NCBI RefSeq assembly: GCF_022878925.1
Contig: NZ_CP084626.1
Span: 1,860,001 to 1,924,000 of the forward strand
Length of the DNA stretch: 64,000 nt
Origin: Caballeronia sp. TF1N1
Lineage (GTDB): Bacteria; Pseudomonadota; Gammaproteobacteria; Burkholderiales; Burkholderiaceae
Reading direction: 5' to 3'
Below the pieces are notes generated by a model. That model saw nothing but the letters and a program-made list of their open reading frames with translations. It searched no databases and was not told the DNA's origin. Of this stretch, positions 19,283 through 28,388 are shown piece by piece. How positions within the stretch are numbered: position 1 is the first letter of the stretch; the number at the start of each line of letters is the position of its first letter. A program made the translations under genes and the position numbers.

Positions 19283-20425
19283 TCAGTTCAACTGCGCGTG
19301 CAGCAAGGACACGATACGCTGCGCATCGGATGAATTGTCCGGCTGGCCGTTGGCGTCGACCACGGCGATCTGCGTAAGCGCATCCGCCTTCGGCTTCACG
19401 TTGACGAAGAACTGGCGTGTAGGCATGGGCGTGTTGCTCGAAAACAGCTTGCCGAAGAAACCTTCCTTCTTCAGCTCCGCCATGGAGTCCGAATAATGCA
19501 CGTAGTAGAGACCCTTCGCGCGGTCGCGATTGTCCACCGTGAAGTTGGTGCGATCGAGCGCGAGGCCCACGCGCAGCCACGCGCGATCGAACGGTTCCGC
19601 CAGATCGAGCGTCGAGCCGCCCGCGGCTGAATCGACCGCGACTTTCGCGCCCGCCGGACGCGCCTGCGTCACGAGCTTCTTGCCCTGGTCTTCGGTCAGG
19701 CCGAACTTCTGCATGATCTTCACGAGAATCGCGGCTTCGAGCGCCGGATTGCGCGGACGCGTTTCCCAGCGCGACGAAGTCTTGTCCTGACCCGTCAGCA
19801 CTTCTTCCATTGCGCTATGCGTGACGTTGATGTCGGTCGAGCCGTCCGCCGCGCGATCCACTTGCGTGCGGAACATGTCGCGCGTACCCGACGAATACGC
19901 AAAGTCGATCAGCTTGCCGACGCTCTTTCTGAACCAGTCGTCCGGAATGTTCGCGCGATTCTCGGCCCAGTCGGTCGCCATGATGCCGGTCTGCGGCGAG
20001 TCGGTCTTGAGCGTAAAGCCGTTCTCCGTCCAGAACTCCTGGAGTTGCGGCCAGACTTGGTCGGGCACACGGCCGTCGACGACGAGCCAGCGGCGGTCGC
20101 CATCGCTTTCCACGTGCATGCCGTACGGATCTTGCGCTGTCGGCACGCCGAGCGTGGTGTTGCCGGCCGGCGTGACCGAACGCGCGGCGGTGCCGCCGAG
20201 CGTGTTTTCCTTCGGCGGCGCGGCGTAACGCTGGCTGATGTCGGCGGTGGAAAGATCGGACGGCACGGCCAACGCGGGCGCGGTCTCAGCAGCCTTGTAG
20301 TTGACGCGGTCCGGCGCGAGCCAGTCGTTGAGCGTATCGCAGCCGGCAAGCGCGAAGACGGCGCTGACGCCGAGTGACAACACGCTCAGGCGTTTGGCTT
20401 GAGTAAGAAGAGCGGAACGGTTCAT
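19283..20425 (-). CDS. bamC: Outer membrane protein assembly factor BamC
   Basis: Lipoprotein of the BAM complex, which inserts beta-barrel proteins into the outer membrane. The start is MNRSALLTQAKRL with AAGGA upstream; the lipobox FALAGC ends at Cys29. The unstructured N-terminal stretch is followed by two helix-grip domains (WLVVDGRVPDQVWPQLQEFW and FDRAWLRVGLALDRTNFTV). The length of 380 is near the family norm. It follows dapA after 172 bases, the same dapA-bamC order as in E. coli and relatives, which supports the assignment. Confidence 0.94.
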   Translation of the reverse strand: MNRSALLTQAKRLSVLSLGVSAVFALAGCDTLNDWLAPDRVNYKAAETAPALAVPSDLSTADISQRYAAPPKENTLGGTAARSVTPAGNTTLGVPTAQDPYGMHVESDGDRRWLVVDGRVPDQVWPQLQEFWTENGFTLKTDSPQTGIMATDWAENRANIPDDWFRKSVGKLIDFAYSSGTRDMFRTQVDRAADGSTDINVTHSAMEEVLTGQDKTSSRWETRPRNPALEAAILVKIMQKFGLTEDQGKKLVTQARPAGAKVAVDSAAGGSTLDLAEPFDRAWLRVGLALDRTNFTVDNRDRAKGLYYVHYSDSMAELKKEGFFGKLFSSNTPMPTRQFFVNVKPKADALTQIAVVDANGQPDNSSDAQRIVSLLHAQLN

Positions 20426-20597
20426 GAGGTCCTTCTTTGCTGCTGATGACGCATTGCCTCGCGTCGTTCCCGCGTTATTCGTGCGGGCCGACGGGGCCAA
20501 TGAACGGCGGTTGATGACTGATGAAGTGGCTCATTTCGATCACTTGTGGCGGTGCTGGCGTCTCGATGATTTCGATAAGGTCGCCCGCCGCGCCCGA

Positions 20598-21503
20598 TCA
20601 GGCGAGCAGCCCGGTTTCGCGCAACGCGTCGCGCACCACGTCGTGGTAGCGCTCGTCGAGCGGCGTGAGAGGCAGACGAATGCCGCCTTCCATGCGGCCG
20701 ACCGCTTGCAGCGCCCACTTGGCCGGAATCGGATTCGCTTCGCAGAAGAGTTGCTTGTGCAGCGACAGCAAGCCGAGATGGATACGGCGTGCGGTGATGG
20801 CGTCGCCTTCGAGCGCGGCGCGGCACAACTGGCTCATGGCCTTCGGCGCGACGTTGGCCGTCACCGAGATGTTGCCGTGGCCGCCGAGCAGCATGAGCGC
20901 GATGGCGGTGGGATCGTCGCCGCTATAGATCGAGAAATGCGCCGGCGCGTGCTTGATGAGATGCGCCGCACGATCGATATTGCCGGTGGCTTCCTTCACG
21001 CCGATGATGCCCGGCACTTCGGCAAGACGCAGGATGGTCTCGTTGCTCATGTCGGCCACGGTGCGGCCCGGCACGTTGTAGAGGATCACCGGCAGGTCGA
21101 CGGCTTCCGCAATCGCGCGGAAGTGGCGGTACATGCCCTCTTGCGTCGGCTTGTTGTAATACGGAACGACTTGTAGCGTGGCATCGGCGCCGACCTTTCT
21201 GGCCTGCTTCGACAGCTCGATGGCCTCTGCCGTCGAATTGCCGCCCGCGCCCGCGATGATCGGGAAGCGCTTGGCCGTATGCTCGACGGCCGTCTGCACC
21301 ATCAGCACGTGTTCTTCCACCGACAAGGTGGCGGACTCGCCGCTCGTTCCGACTACGACCAGTCCATTCGAGCCTTCCGCGACGTGCCAGTCGATCAGCT
21401 TTCGAAACGCCGGCAAATCGAGACTACCGTCCTCGTGCATCGGTGTGACGATGGCAGGAATGCTGCCGCGGATCTGGATGCCGCCAAGTGTTCCGTTTGT
21501 CAT
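20598..21503 (-). CDS. dapA: 4-hydroxy-tetrahydrodipicolinate synthase
   Basis: Condenses pyruvate with aspartate semialdehyde in lysine and diaminopimelate synthesis, so it also feeds peptidoglycan. The 301-residue TIM barrel has the pyruvate-binding [10 protein letters not shown], the tyrosine in [11 protein letters not shown], and the Schiff-base lysine in [13 protein letters not shown]. It is 63 bases downstream of the methyltransferase gene and upstream of bamC, within a long same-strand run. Confidence 0.97.
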   Translation of the reverse strand: MTNGTLGGIQIRGSIPAIVTPMHEDGSLDLPAFRKLIDWHVAEGSNGLVVVGTSGESATLSVEEHVLMVQTAVEHTAKRFPIIAGAGGNSTAEAIELSKQARKVGADATLQVVPYYNKPTQEGMYRHFRAIAEAVDLPVILYNVPGRTVADMSNETILRLAEVPGIIGVKEATGNIDRAAHLIKHAPAHFSIYSGDDPTAIALMLLGGHGNISVTANVAPKAMSQLCRAALEGDAITARRIHLGLLSLHKQLFCEANPIPAKWALQAVGRMEGGIRLPLTPLDERYHDVVRDALRETGLLA

Positions 21504-21566
21504 GAAACTCTATGAATTTAATCGAAAATTTAGTCGCAAAAAGCGCGATACCGCGATTGTAGCGGA

Positions 21567-22163
21567 TTAGCCGGTCAATTCGTAACGTGGCCAACCCGAG
21601 GGTGTGTTACCGGTTGTGTCTTCAATCGCGCCGGCTTTTGCGGGCTCTGGAACGAGTACAGCGCAGATTCGTTGCACGAAGGCTGGATGCGGAGCATCGA
21701 CGAAACCGTCTTCATACGCGATCACGCGCAGACGGCCGCGCACGGCTTCGAGCAACTCGCCAGGTTCGAGCAGAAACGCAGGATTGGACGGTTTACCGAC
21801 GGTTTGGTTGCCGGCCGCGAAGGTTTCGTAGATGAGCGCGCCGCCCGGCGCGAGCGCATGAATCAGATGCGTGAAAAGCGGACGATGCAGATAGCGCGTA
21901 ACGACGACCGCCCCGAACGTCCGGTCGCCAGCCAGCGGCCACGGCGCGCCTTCGAGATCGGCGCACAACGTCGCGATGTCGGGAAGCGCGGACATGGAGG
22001 CGAGCGCATCGGCGTCACGGTCGACGGCCAGTACCGCGTGCCCGCGCGCGGCGAGCCAGCGCGCGTGGCGTCCGCTTCCGGATGCGACATCGAGCACCGA
22101 AGCGCCGGGCGCAATGAGATGCGCCCAGCGCGTGACCCAACCGCTCGGCGTGCCAGCGTCCAT
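21567..22163 (-). CDS. Class I SAM-dependent methyltransferase
   Basis: Small Rossmann-fold methyltransferase of 198 residues. The S-adenosylmethionine site is VLDVASGSGRHARWLAARGHAVLAVDRD with the acidic loop end; APGGALIYETFAAGN is a motif of the post-I region. The substrate is not evident; tellurite-resistance TehB-like proteins are related. The start codon overlaps the trpS stop (TGATG), indicating coupled translation. Longer upstream reading in this frame is inside trpS and not real. Confidence 0.85.
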   Translation of the reverse strand: MDAGTPSGWVTRWAHLIAPGASVLDVASGSGRHARWLAARGHAVLAVDRDADALASMSALPDIATLCADLEGAPWPLAGDRTFGAVVVTRYLHRPLFTHLIHALAPGGALIYETFAAGNQTVGKPSNPAFLLEPGELLEAVRGRLRVIAYEDGFVDAPHPAFVQRICAVLVPEPAKAGAIEDTTGNTPSGWPRYELTG

Positions 22164-23365
22164 CAGTTGTAGGACAGGCCCATTGCCTCGCGTACGTCGC
22201 GCATGGTTTCGACGGCGAACTTGCGTGCCTTGTCGCAACCGTCCGCGACGATGGCGCGCAACAGCGAAGGATCGTCCATGTACTTCTGCGCGCGTTCGAG
22301 CATGGGCTGCTGCTCGCGCAAGATGCCTTCGATCACCGGTTGCTTGCAGTCGAGGCAACCGATTCCCGCGCTACGGCAGCCCTTTTGCACCCACTCGTGC
22401 GTGGCTTCGTCGGTATAGACCTGATGCAGTTGCCAGACCGGGCACTTGTCCGGATCGCCCGGATCGGTGCGGCGCACGCGAGCCGGATCGGTCGGCATGG
22501 TGCGCACTTTCTTCGCGATGGTCTCGGCGTCCTCACGCAAGCCGATGGTGTTGCCATACGACTTCGACATCTTCTGGCCGTCGAGACCCGGCATGCGCGA
22601 CGCTTCCGTCAACATCACTTGCGGCTCGACGAGAATCAGCTTGCGCGCGCCTTCCAGATAGCCGAACAGGCGCTCGCGATCGCTCATCGATAGGCTCTGC
22701 GATTCCTGCAGCATCGCGCGGGCTTGTTCGAGCGCTTCGTCATCGCCTTCCTGTTGATACGCCACGCGCAATTCGTGATACAGCTTCGCGCGCTTGCCGC
22801 CCAGCTTCTTCGCGGCTTCGAGCGCCTTCTCCTCGAAATCCGGTTCCTTGCCGTACAGGTAGTTGAAGCGGCGCGCGATCTCGCGCGTCATCTCCACATG
22901 CGGCACCTGATCTTCGCCGACCGGCACGAGCGAGGCGCGATACAGCAGAATGTCCGCCGCCATCAGCACCGGATAGCCGAGAAAGCCGTAAGTGGAGAGA
23001 TCTTTCTCGCGCAGCTTTTCGATCTGTTCCTTGTAGGTCGGCACGCGTTCCAGCCAGCCGAGCGGCGTGCCCATGCCGAGCAGGAGCGACAGTTCCGCAT
23101 GCTCCGGCACGCGGCTCTGAATGAAGAGCGTGGCCTGCGCCGGGTCGATACCCGACGCGAGCCAGTCGATCAGCACTTCCCAGACGTTTTTCTCGATGAC
23201 CTCGGGCGTCTCGTAGTGCGTCGTGAGCGCGTGCCAGTCGACCACGGCGAAGAAGCACGGGTATTCGGACTGTAGCCGCACCCAGTTTTTCAGCACGCCG
23301 TGATAGTGGCCGAGATGCAGCGAGCCGGTCGGCCGCATGCCGGAGAAGATACGGTCAGGGAACAT
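22163..23365 (-). CDS. trpS: Tryptophanyl-tRNA synthetase with cysteine cluster
   Basis: Class I synthetase charging tRNA-Trp. The 400 residues include the HIGH-like SLHLGHYHG near 15-23 and KMSKS in DGQKMSKSYG near 262-271. It is about 65 residues longer than the E. coli enzyme because of an insertion around 170-240. Near the C-terminus Cys308, Cys330, Cys337 and Cys340 form C-x21-C-x6-C-x2-C, very close to the pattern that binds a [4Fe-4S] cluster in some bacterial TrpRS proteins. It is 5 bases from the upstream M50 gene and overlaps the downstream methyltransferase gene. Confidence 0.96.
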   Translation of the reverse strand: MFPDRIFSGMRPTGSLHLGHYHGVLKNWVRLQSEYPCFFAVVDWHALTTHYETPEVIEKNVWEVLIDWLASGIDPAQATLFIQSRVPEHAELSLLLGMGTPLGWLERVPTYKEQIEKLREKDLSTYGFLGYPVLMAADILLYRASLVPVGEDQVPHVEMTREIARRFNYLYGKEPDFEEKALEAAKKLGGKRAKLYHELRVAYQQEGDDEALEQARAMLQESQSLSMSDRERLFGYLEGARKLILVEPQVMLTEASRMPGLDGQKMSKSYGNTIGLREDAETIAKKVRTMPTDPARVRRTDPGDPDKCPVWQLHQVYTDEATHEWVQKGCRSAGIGCLDCKQPVIEGILREQQPMLERAQKYMDDPSLLRAIVADGCDKARKFAVETMRDVREAMGLSYN

Positions 23366-23369
23366 GGTT

Positions 23370-24035
23370 TTATGGGAATAGTGAAGCGAAGGGATTCAGT
23401 ATGGCCGATACCGCCGCGTAACCGACGCCGACGAGCGGACTCAGCCAGTAGCGTGTGAGCACGCCCGTCACGACCAGCGCCATCACGATGAAGAAACCGT
23501 AAGGTTCGAGCTTCGAAAACGCGATCGACGCGCGTACCGGCAATAGCGCCATGAGCACGCGGCCGCCATCGAGCGGCGGCAGCGGAAAGAGATTGAGCAC
23601 GCCGAGCACGAGATTCACGCCGACGCCAGCGGCCGCCATGCGCGTGAAGAACGGTTCGTCGACATTGAAAGCCGCGAGCAGCACCGCGATCACGCCCCAC
23701 AGGAGCGCCTGCACGAAGTTGCTACCGGGACCCGCCGCTGCGACCCAGAGGCTGCCCCAGCGCGGATTGCGCAGATTGCCGAAGGCCACCGGCACCGGTT
23801 TCGCGTAGCCGAACATGAACGCGCCGCTCGTCACGAAATACAGCACGATGGGAATCACGATAGTGCCGATGGGATCGATATGCCGCATCGGGTTCATCGA
23901 GACACGGCCGAGCACGTAGGCCGTGTTGTCGCCGAGCAGACGCGCGGCGTAGCCATGCGCGGCCTCGTGCAGGGTGATCGCGAAGATCACCGGGAGCGCG
24001 TAGACCGCGATGGTTTGTATCAGGGAAGCATCCAT
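23370..24035 (-). CDS. Site-2 protease family (M50) membrane protein
   Basis: Membrane metalloprotease-like protein of 221 residues with about 5-6 membrane segments. The zinc motif HEAAH (H-E-x-x-H) is in the first helix pair and the third ligand region NLFPLPPLDGGRVL is in a later one. Such small M50 members (YwhC type) have unknown substrates. The start was set at MDASLIQTIAVYALP, directly before the first helix. It is followed by trpS after 4 bases. Confidence 0.9.
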   Translation of the reverse strand: MDASLIQTIAVYALPVIFAITLHEAAHGYAARLLGDNTAYVLGRVSMNPMRHIDPIGTIVIPIVLYFVTSGAFMFGYAKPVPVAFGNLRNPRWGSLWVAAAGPGSNFVQALLWGVIAVLLAAFNVDEPFFTRMAAAGVGVNLVLGVLNLFPLPPLDGGRVLMALLPVRASIAFSKLEPYGFFIVMALVVTGVLTRYWLSPLVGVGYAAVSAILNPFASLFP

Positions 24036-24140
24036 AGGGCGGTATTGTATCAAGCAGGCAGGCGAGAGCAGACGAAGGCGGCGCGATGCCAAGCGCCGCG
24101 CCGGCGGTTTGTGGAGGATTTAAGCGCGTGGACGAAAAAC

Positions 24141-24770
24141 TTATGCGGCGAGACCGAACGGTTCCAGACTACCGCGTCCCGCGCGCACGAGCACGGGTTC
24201 GCCGCCGGAAAGATCGATGACCGTCGAGGGTTCGGCCGGGCAAGCGCCTGCATCGATCACGAGTTCGATCTGCTTTTCGAGCCGTTCGCGGATCTCCTCT
24301 GCGTCGTTGAGCGGTTCCGTGTCGGGCGGCAGGATCAGCGTGGAGCCAAGCAGCGGCTGCCCCAGCGCTTCGAGCAGCGCCAGCGTGATGGCGTGATCCG
24401 GCACGCGCAGCCCGATTGTCTTGCGCGACGGATGCGACAGCCTGCGCGGCACTTCCTTGGTCGCCTGCAGCACGAACACATAAGGGCCCGGCGTCACGGA
24501 CTTGATGAGCCGGTACTGCGTGTTGTCGACCATCGCGAAATTCGACAGCTCCGAGAGATCGCGCACGAGCAGCGACAGCAACTGCTTGTCGTCGATCCCA
24601 CGAATCCGGCGCAGACGTTCGACCGCCGTCTTGTCGTCGAGATGGCAGGCGAGCGCGTAGCTCGAATCGGTCGGCAGCGCGACGATCCCGCCATCGCGAA
24701 TGATCTGCACGGCCTGATTGATGAGCCGCGGCTGCGGATTGTCGGGGTGAATCCGAAAAAATTGAGACAT
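24141..24770 (-). CDS. L-threonylcarbamoyladenylate synthase-like protein (YciO/Sua5 family)
   Basis: YrdC-fold protein of 209 residues. The nucleotide/RNA-binding YrdC features are IIRDGGIVALPTDSSYALAC near the start, KSVTPGPYVFVLQATKEVPRR and IGLRVPDH. This gene is most like YciO, a paralogue of TsaC/Sua5, so it may not be the enzyme for t6A tRNA modification itself. The start is ATG 24770. It sits between the PHP phosphatase gene and the M50 gene. Confidence 0.87.
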   Translation of the reverse strand: MSQFFRIHPDNPQPRLINQAVQIIRDGGIVALPTDSSYALACHLDDKTAVERLRRIRGIDDKQLLSLLVRDLSELSNFAMVDNTQYRLIKSVTPGPYVFVLQATKEVPRRLSHPSRKTIGLRVPDHAITLALLEALGQPLLGSTLILPPDTEPLNDAEEIRERLEKQIELVIDAGACPAEPSTVIDLSGGEPVLVRAGRGSLEPFGLAA

Positions 24771-24877
24771 ACGATGCCTTCTTGTTCGCTCGTGCCCGCA
24801 ACGCCACGCGAGCGCCCAGGCGTGCCGCGCGTACGGAAAATTCGGATGACGCAGGGAGCACGAGCCGTGCGGACGCC

Positions 24878-25720
24878 TTACAGCCAACGCTCCCAAACCG
24901 GCGTGAGATCGTCCGGCAACGGCGGCAACTGACCGAGATCGACGCGCCCTTCCCCCGCGCCGTGGAAGTCGGAACCGCGCGAGGCTTCGAAGCCGTAACG
25001 ACGCGCGACATCCGCATATTCGCGATACTGATCCGGCGTGTGGCTGCCGGTGACGACCTCGATGGCGCGGCCGCCGAGCTGGATGAATTCGTCGAAGAGC
25101 GCGGCGAATTCGAGCGGGCTGTAATCGTAACGCCCCGGATGCGCGATGATCGGCTCGCCGCCCGCGTTGCGAATCCATTTCACCGTGTCGGCGAGTTTCG
25201 CCCAGCAGTGGCCGACGTAACCCGGCTTGCCCTCGCCGAGATAGCGCGCGAACACGTCGGACGTGGTCTTGGCGTAGCCTTCTTCCACCAGGAAGCGCGC
25301 GAAATGTACGCGCGAAATCATGTCGGGGTCCTCGGCATGGCGCAGCGCGCCTTCGTGCGCGTTCGGAATACCGACTGCCGCCAACGCTTCGCCGATCGCC
25401 ACGCCGCGCGCCGCGCGGCCGTTACGCGTGGCTTCGAGCCCGCGCTGCAGTTCCGCGTTTTCCGGATCGACATTCATGCCGACGATGTGAACCGTGCGCC
25501 CCGCCCACGTCACCGAAATCTCGACGCCCGGCAAATAGCCCATGCCGAGCGCCTCGGCCGTCTCGCGCGCTTCGCGCTGGCCGCCGAGCTGATCGTGATC
25601 GGTGAGCGACCATAATCCGACGCCGCCGGCGTGCGCGCGCGCCGCGACCTGCGCAGGCGCGTACTGGCCGTCGGAGACGGTGGAATGGCAGTGCAAATCG
25701 GCGTTGATCGTCGGCTTCAT
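24878..25720 (-). CDS. PHP-domain 3',5'-nucleoside bisphosphate phosphatase
   Basis: PHP-domain phosphatase of 280 residues, related to the family that degrades 3',5'-nucleoside bisphosphates (pAp) and short 5' RNA ends. Metal-binding motifs are ADLHCHSTVSDG, SLTDHDQLGG, PGVEISV, IIAHPGRYD and GSDFHGAGEG. The start at MKPTINADLH is used; an ATG 4 codons earlier is equally possible and no Shine-Dalgarno decides between them. In E. coli and many relatives this gene neighbours yciO and trp genes, and here yciO-like and trpS genes follow. Confidence 0.9.
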   Translation of the reverse strand: MKPTINADLHCHSTVSDGQYAPAQVAARAHAGGVGLWSLTDHDQLGGQREARETAEALGMGYLPGVEISVTWAGRTVHIVGMNVDPENAELQRGLEATRNGRAARGVAIGEALAAVGIPNAHEGALRHAEDPDMISRVHFARFLVEEGYAKTTSDVFARYLGEGKPGYVGHCWAKLADTVKWIRNAGGEPIIAHPGRYDYSPLEFAALFDEFIQLGGRAIEVVTGSHTPDQYREYADVARRYGFEASRGSDFHGAGEGRVDLGQLPPLPDDLTPVWERWL

Positions 25721-25796
25721 GATTTTTAACATTTTACTGTAACGGCATGACGTGCTGGTGATGCCGTTGCGCCTGGCTGCGCGTCAGCGTGCACAT

Positions 25797-26681
25797 TCAC
25801 GCGCAGAACGCTTCGATGAGCGCGGCGACTCGCTCGGGTTGATCGTGATGAACCATATGCCCCGCTTCATCGATGATTTCCTCGCGCCAGTCGGCAAACG
25901 CCTCGAAGCGCGTCTTGAACTCGGCAATCGGCATTTTTCCGGCGAAACCCGCGAGCGTGGGCGAATCCTTCGCCTCGACGTGCAGCACGGGCGCCTGAAC
26001 ACGCTTCCAGACCGCCGACACCTCATCGAGCCGATACAACGTAGGACCACGCAGCTTGTGTGCCGGGTCGGCGAGCAAATGAAATTGCCCGTCGGCTTCC
26101 TGCCGTGACCAGTGCTGCGCAAGAAACCGCGCGCGTGCAGGCGCCAAGCGCGGATTGGTGCGGATCAGCCGATCGGCGACTTCATCGAGCGTCGCATAGC
26201 TGCGCAGTTGTGGCGGCGCGCGCAGGTCGTCGAGCCATGTAGCGATACGTCCGGGCGCCTGCGCCGGATGCGCCGCGGGCAGCCCAAAGCCTTCGAGATC
26301 GACGACGCGGCGTACCCGCTCCGGCCGCACGCCCGCATAGAGCAGCGCGAAGTTCGCGCCCATGCTGTGGCCGATCAGGTTCACTTTGCCGACGGGATCG
26401 AAATGGTCGATGAGCGCTTCGAGGTCCGCGAGATAGTCCGGAAAATAGTAATGGCCGCCGCCCTTCTCGGCCACCGGCCAGTCCGACAGCCCGAAGCCGC
26501 GTGCGTCGGGCGCGAGCACTTGCCAGTCGCCCTTGAGCGCATCGACGACGAACTGGAACGATGCCGCGACGTCCATCCAGCCGTGCAGCATGAAAAGCAT
26601 GGGCGCGTCGGGCGAGCCCCAGCGGCGCACGTGCAGACGCACGCCGCGCGCATCGACGAATTCGGAGCGCGATTCTTTCAT
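25797..26681 (-). CDS. Alpha/beta hydrolase
   Basis: Hydrolase of the alpha/beta fold with 294 residues. The oxyanion region is FMLHGWMD, the nucleophile elbow is LIGHSMGAN with Ser, an acid is likely in the VEAKDS region, and the histidine lies in DEAGHMVHHDQPE. No signal peptide is present, so it acts in the cytoplasm. The substrate cannot be told from the sequence. It lies 35 bases downstream of the DUF455 gene on the same strand. Confidence 0.87.
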   Translation of the reverse strand: MKESRSEFVDARGVRLHVRRWGSPDAPMLFMLHGWMDVAASFQFVVDALKGDWQVLAPDARGFGLSDWPVAEKGGGHYYFPDYLADLEALIDHFDPVGKVNLIGHSMGANFALLYAGVRPERVRRVVDLEGFGLPAAHPAQAPGRIATWLDDLRAPPQLRSYATLDEVADRLIRTNPRLAPARARFLAQHWSRQEADGQFHLLADPAHKLRGPTLYRLDEVSAVWKRVQAPVLHVEAKDSPTLAGFAGKMPIAEFKTRFEAFADWREEIIDEAGHMVHHDQPERVAALIEAFCA

Positions 26682-26716
26682 GGTCGGTGTCGCATTCGAA
26701 AAAGATGATCGTTCGA

Positions 26717-27562
26717 TTATAGCGACGGGTTCTCGTCCAGCCCGGCGAGCGCGCGCAGCTCGGCCTCGTCGAAGCCCGCGTCGCGACGCGCCTCGAAGTT
26801 GAACGGGCCACGCAATTTCGGCGCGTGATACTGCTTCGCAAGACGCTCGTAAGTGGGATGCGGATCGAGACTCGCCGCGTCGCAGAGAAAACGGAACCAG
26901 TGGTTGCCGATCAGCACATGACCGATCTCATCGCGCAGGATTACATCGAGAATCGCTGCCGACGCTTCGTCGCCCGCCTGCGCGAGACGCTTGCGAATGG
27001 GCGGCGAGGCATCGAGACCGCGCGCTTCGAGCGTGCGCGGCACGAGCGCCATGCGCGCCAGCACGTCGGCGCGGGTGCGCTCGGCCATTTCCCACAAGCC
27101 GTCGTGAGCGGGAAAATCGCCGTAGACGTGGCCGAATTGCGCCAGACGCGCGGTTAGCAGCGAGAAGTGATGCGCCTCCTCCGCCGCGACCTTCAGCCAG
27201 TCGATGTAGAACGCCGTGGGCATCGAAGGAAAGCGCCACACGGCATCGAGCGCCAGATTGATCGCGTTGAATTCGATGTGCGCAAGCGCGTGCAGCAGCA
27301 CCGCGCGCCCCGCGTCGGATTGCATGCTGCGGCGCTTGAGCGATGACGGCTCGACGAGTTCCGGCGCCTCGGGACGGCCGGGCAAGTGGTCCGGTTCGTC
27401 GAGCGCGACTTCCGGGTCGATGCGCGCCGCACGGCACAGCACGCGCTCGTACAGCGTGCGGGCGTCGCGCGCTTTCGTCACCGGATCGCGCTCGCGGAGA
27501 ATGGCGAGCGCCGCGCGGCGCATGCAGGCATCGTCGGTGAAGGAAGTCGGAACGTTTTGCAT
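26717..27562 (-). CDS. DUF455 ferritin-like protein
   Basis: 281-residue helical protein of the DUF455 family, which has a ferritin-like four-helix core. Candidate di-iron ligands lie in LAHIEFNAINLALD, AAEEAHHFSLL and ILRDEIGHVLIGN. The family is sometimes described as tRNA-hydroxylase-like, but the activity is unproven. It is upstream of the hydrolase gene and divergent from the gamma-carbonic anhydrase gene, with a 244-base region between them. Confidence 0.88.
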   Translation of the reverse strand: MQNVPTSFTDDACMRRAALAILRERDPVTKARDARTLYERVLCRAARIDPEVALDEPDHLPGRPEAPELVEPSSLKRRSMQSDAGRAVLLHALAHIEFNAINLALDAVWRFPSMPTAFYIDWLKVAAEEAHHFSLLTARLAQFGHVYGDFPAHDGLWEMAERTRADVLARMALVPRTLEARGLDASPPIRKRLAQAGDEASAAILDVILRDEIGHVLIGNHWFRFLCDAASLDPHPTYERLAKQYHAPKLRGPFNFEARRDAGFDEAELRALAGLDENPSL

Positions 27563-27633
27563 GATGCTCGGTTAAGCGAAAGACGCCAGGAAGCGAATGC
27601 GGCCGGCGCGAAGGACGTTTCGGCGCAACCGGC

Positions 27634-27639
27634 TAAAAT
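27634..27639 (+). promoter_or_regulatory. Candidate -10 box of the gamma-carbonic anhydrase gene
   Basis: GCTAAAATGG contains TAAAAT, a common -10 form in this organism group; it lies about 170 bases before the GTG start of the gene. No clear -35 was seen. Confidence 0.35.
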
Positions 27640-27806
27640 GGTAATCCCGGCGCACGCACGACACGCCGAAAGCAATAATCCGCGCGGTCAACCAATTGGA
27701 CAAGGCGCGGAACGACATACGACAAAGGCGCGCATTGTAGCCCTCGCGCGGCCCGACGCGGCAACGAGCGCATCCCACCCTTCGAAGACAACGCCCAGGA
27801 GACACA

Positions 27807-28331
27807 GTGGCCATCTACAAACTCGGCGACGACGCCCCCACCATCCACGAAAGCGTCTTTCTCGCGGATACCGCGACGATCATCGGTCAGGTGACGCTCG
27901 AGGAAAATGCCAGCGTGTGGTTCGGCGCGACGCTGCGCGGCGACAACGAACCGATCGTCGTCGGTCACGGCAGCAACGTGCAGGAAGGCGCGGTGCTGCA
28001 CGCGGACCCGGGCTTTCCTCTGACGATCGAAAACGACGTGACCGTCGGACATCAGGCCATGCTGCACGGCTGCACCGTAAAGGAAGGCTCGCTGATCGGA
28101 ATTCAGGCGGTGGTCTTGAATGGTGCGGTAATCGGCCGCAACTGTCTGGTTGGCGCGGGCGCCATCGTCACCGAAGGCAAGGTTTTTCCGGACAACACGC
28201 TGATTCTCGGCGCACCCGCCAAAGCGGTGCGGGAAATCGGCGAAGCGGATATCGCCCGCATGCGCGGAGCCACGGCGAGCTACGCGGACCGGCGCGAATT
28301 CTACAAGGCGCAGCTCGTGCGCATCGGTTGA
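27807..28331 (+). CDS. Gamma-carbonic anhydrase family protein
   Basis: Left-handed beta-helix protein of 174 residues related to gamma-class carbonic anhydrases (YrdA/CaiE type). Hexapeptide repeats run through most of the chain. Three metal-ligand histidines are seen in VLHADPG, TVGHQAMLHGCT. The catalytic glutamate loop of the Cam type is absent, as in most YrdA proteins, so activity is uncertain. The start is GTG, with AGGAG six bases before it. Neighbour hslO follows after 57 bases. Confidence 0.9.
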   Translation: MAIYKLGDDAPTIHESVFLADTATIIGQVTLEENASVWFGATLRGDNEPIVVGHGSNVQEGAVLHADPGFPLTIENDVTVGHQAMLHGCTVKEGSLIGIQAVVLNGAVIGRNCLVGAGAIVTEGKVFPDNTLILGAPAKAVREIGEADIARMRGATASYADRREFYKAQLVRIG

Positions 28332-28388
28332 GCGGCTCATCCGCTTATCGAAGACGGCGCGTCTCGTCTCATCACCCAAGGAAGAGTT

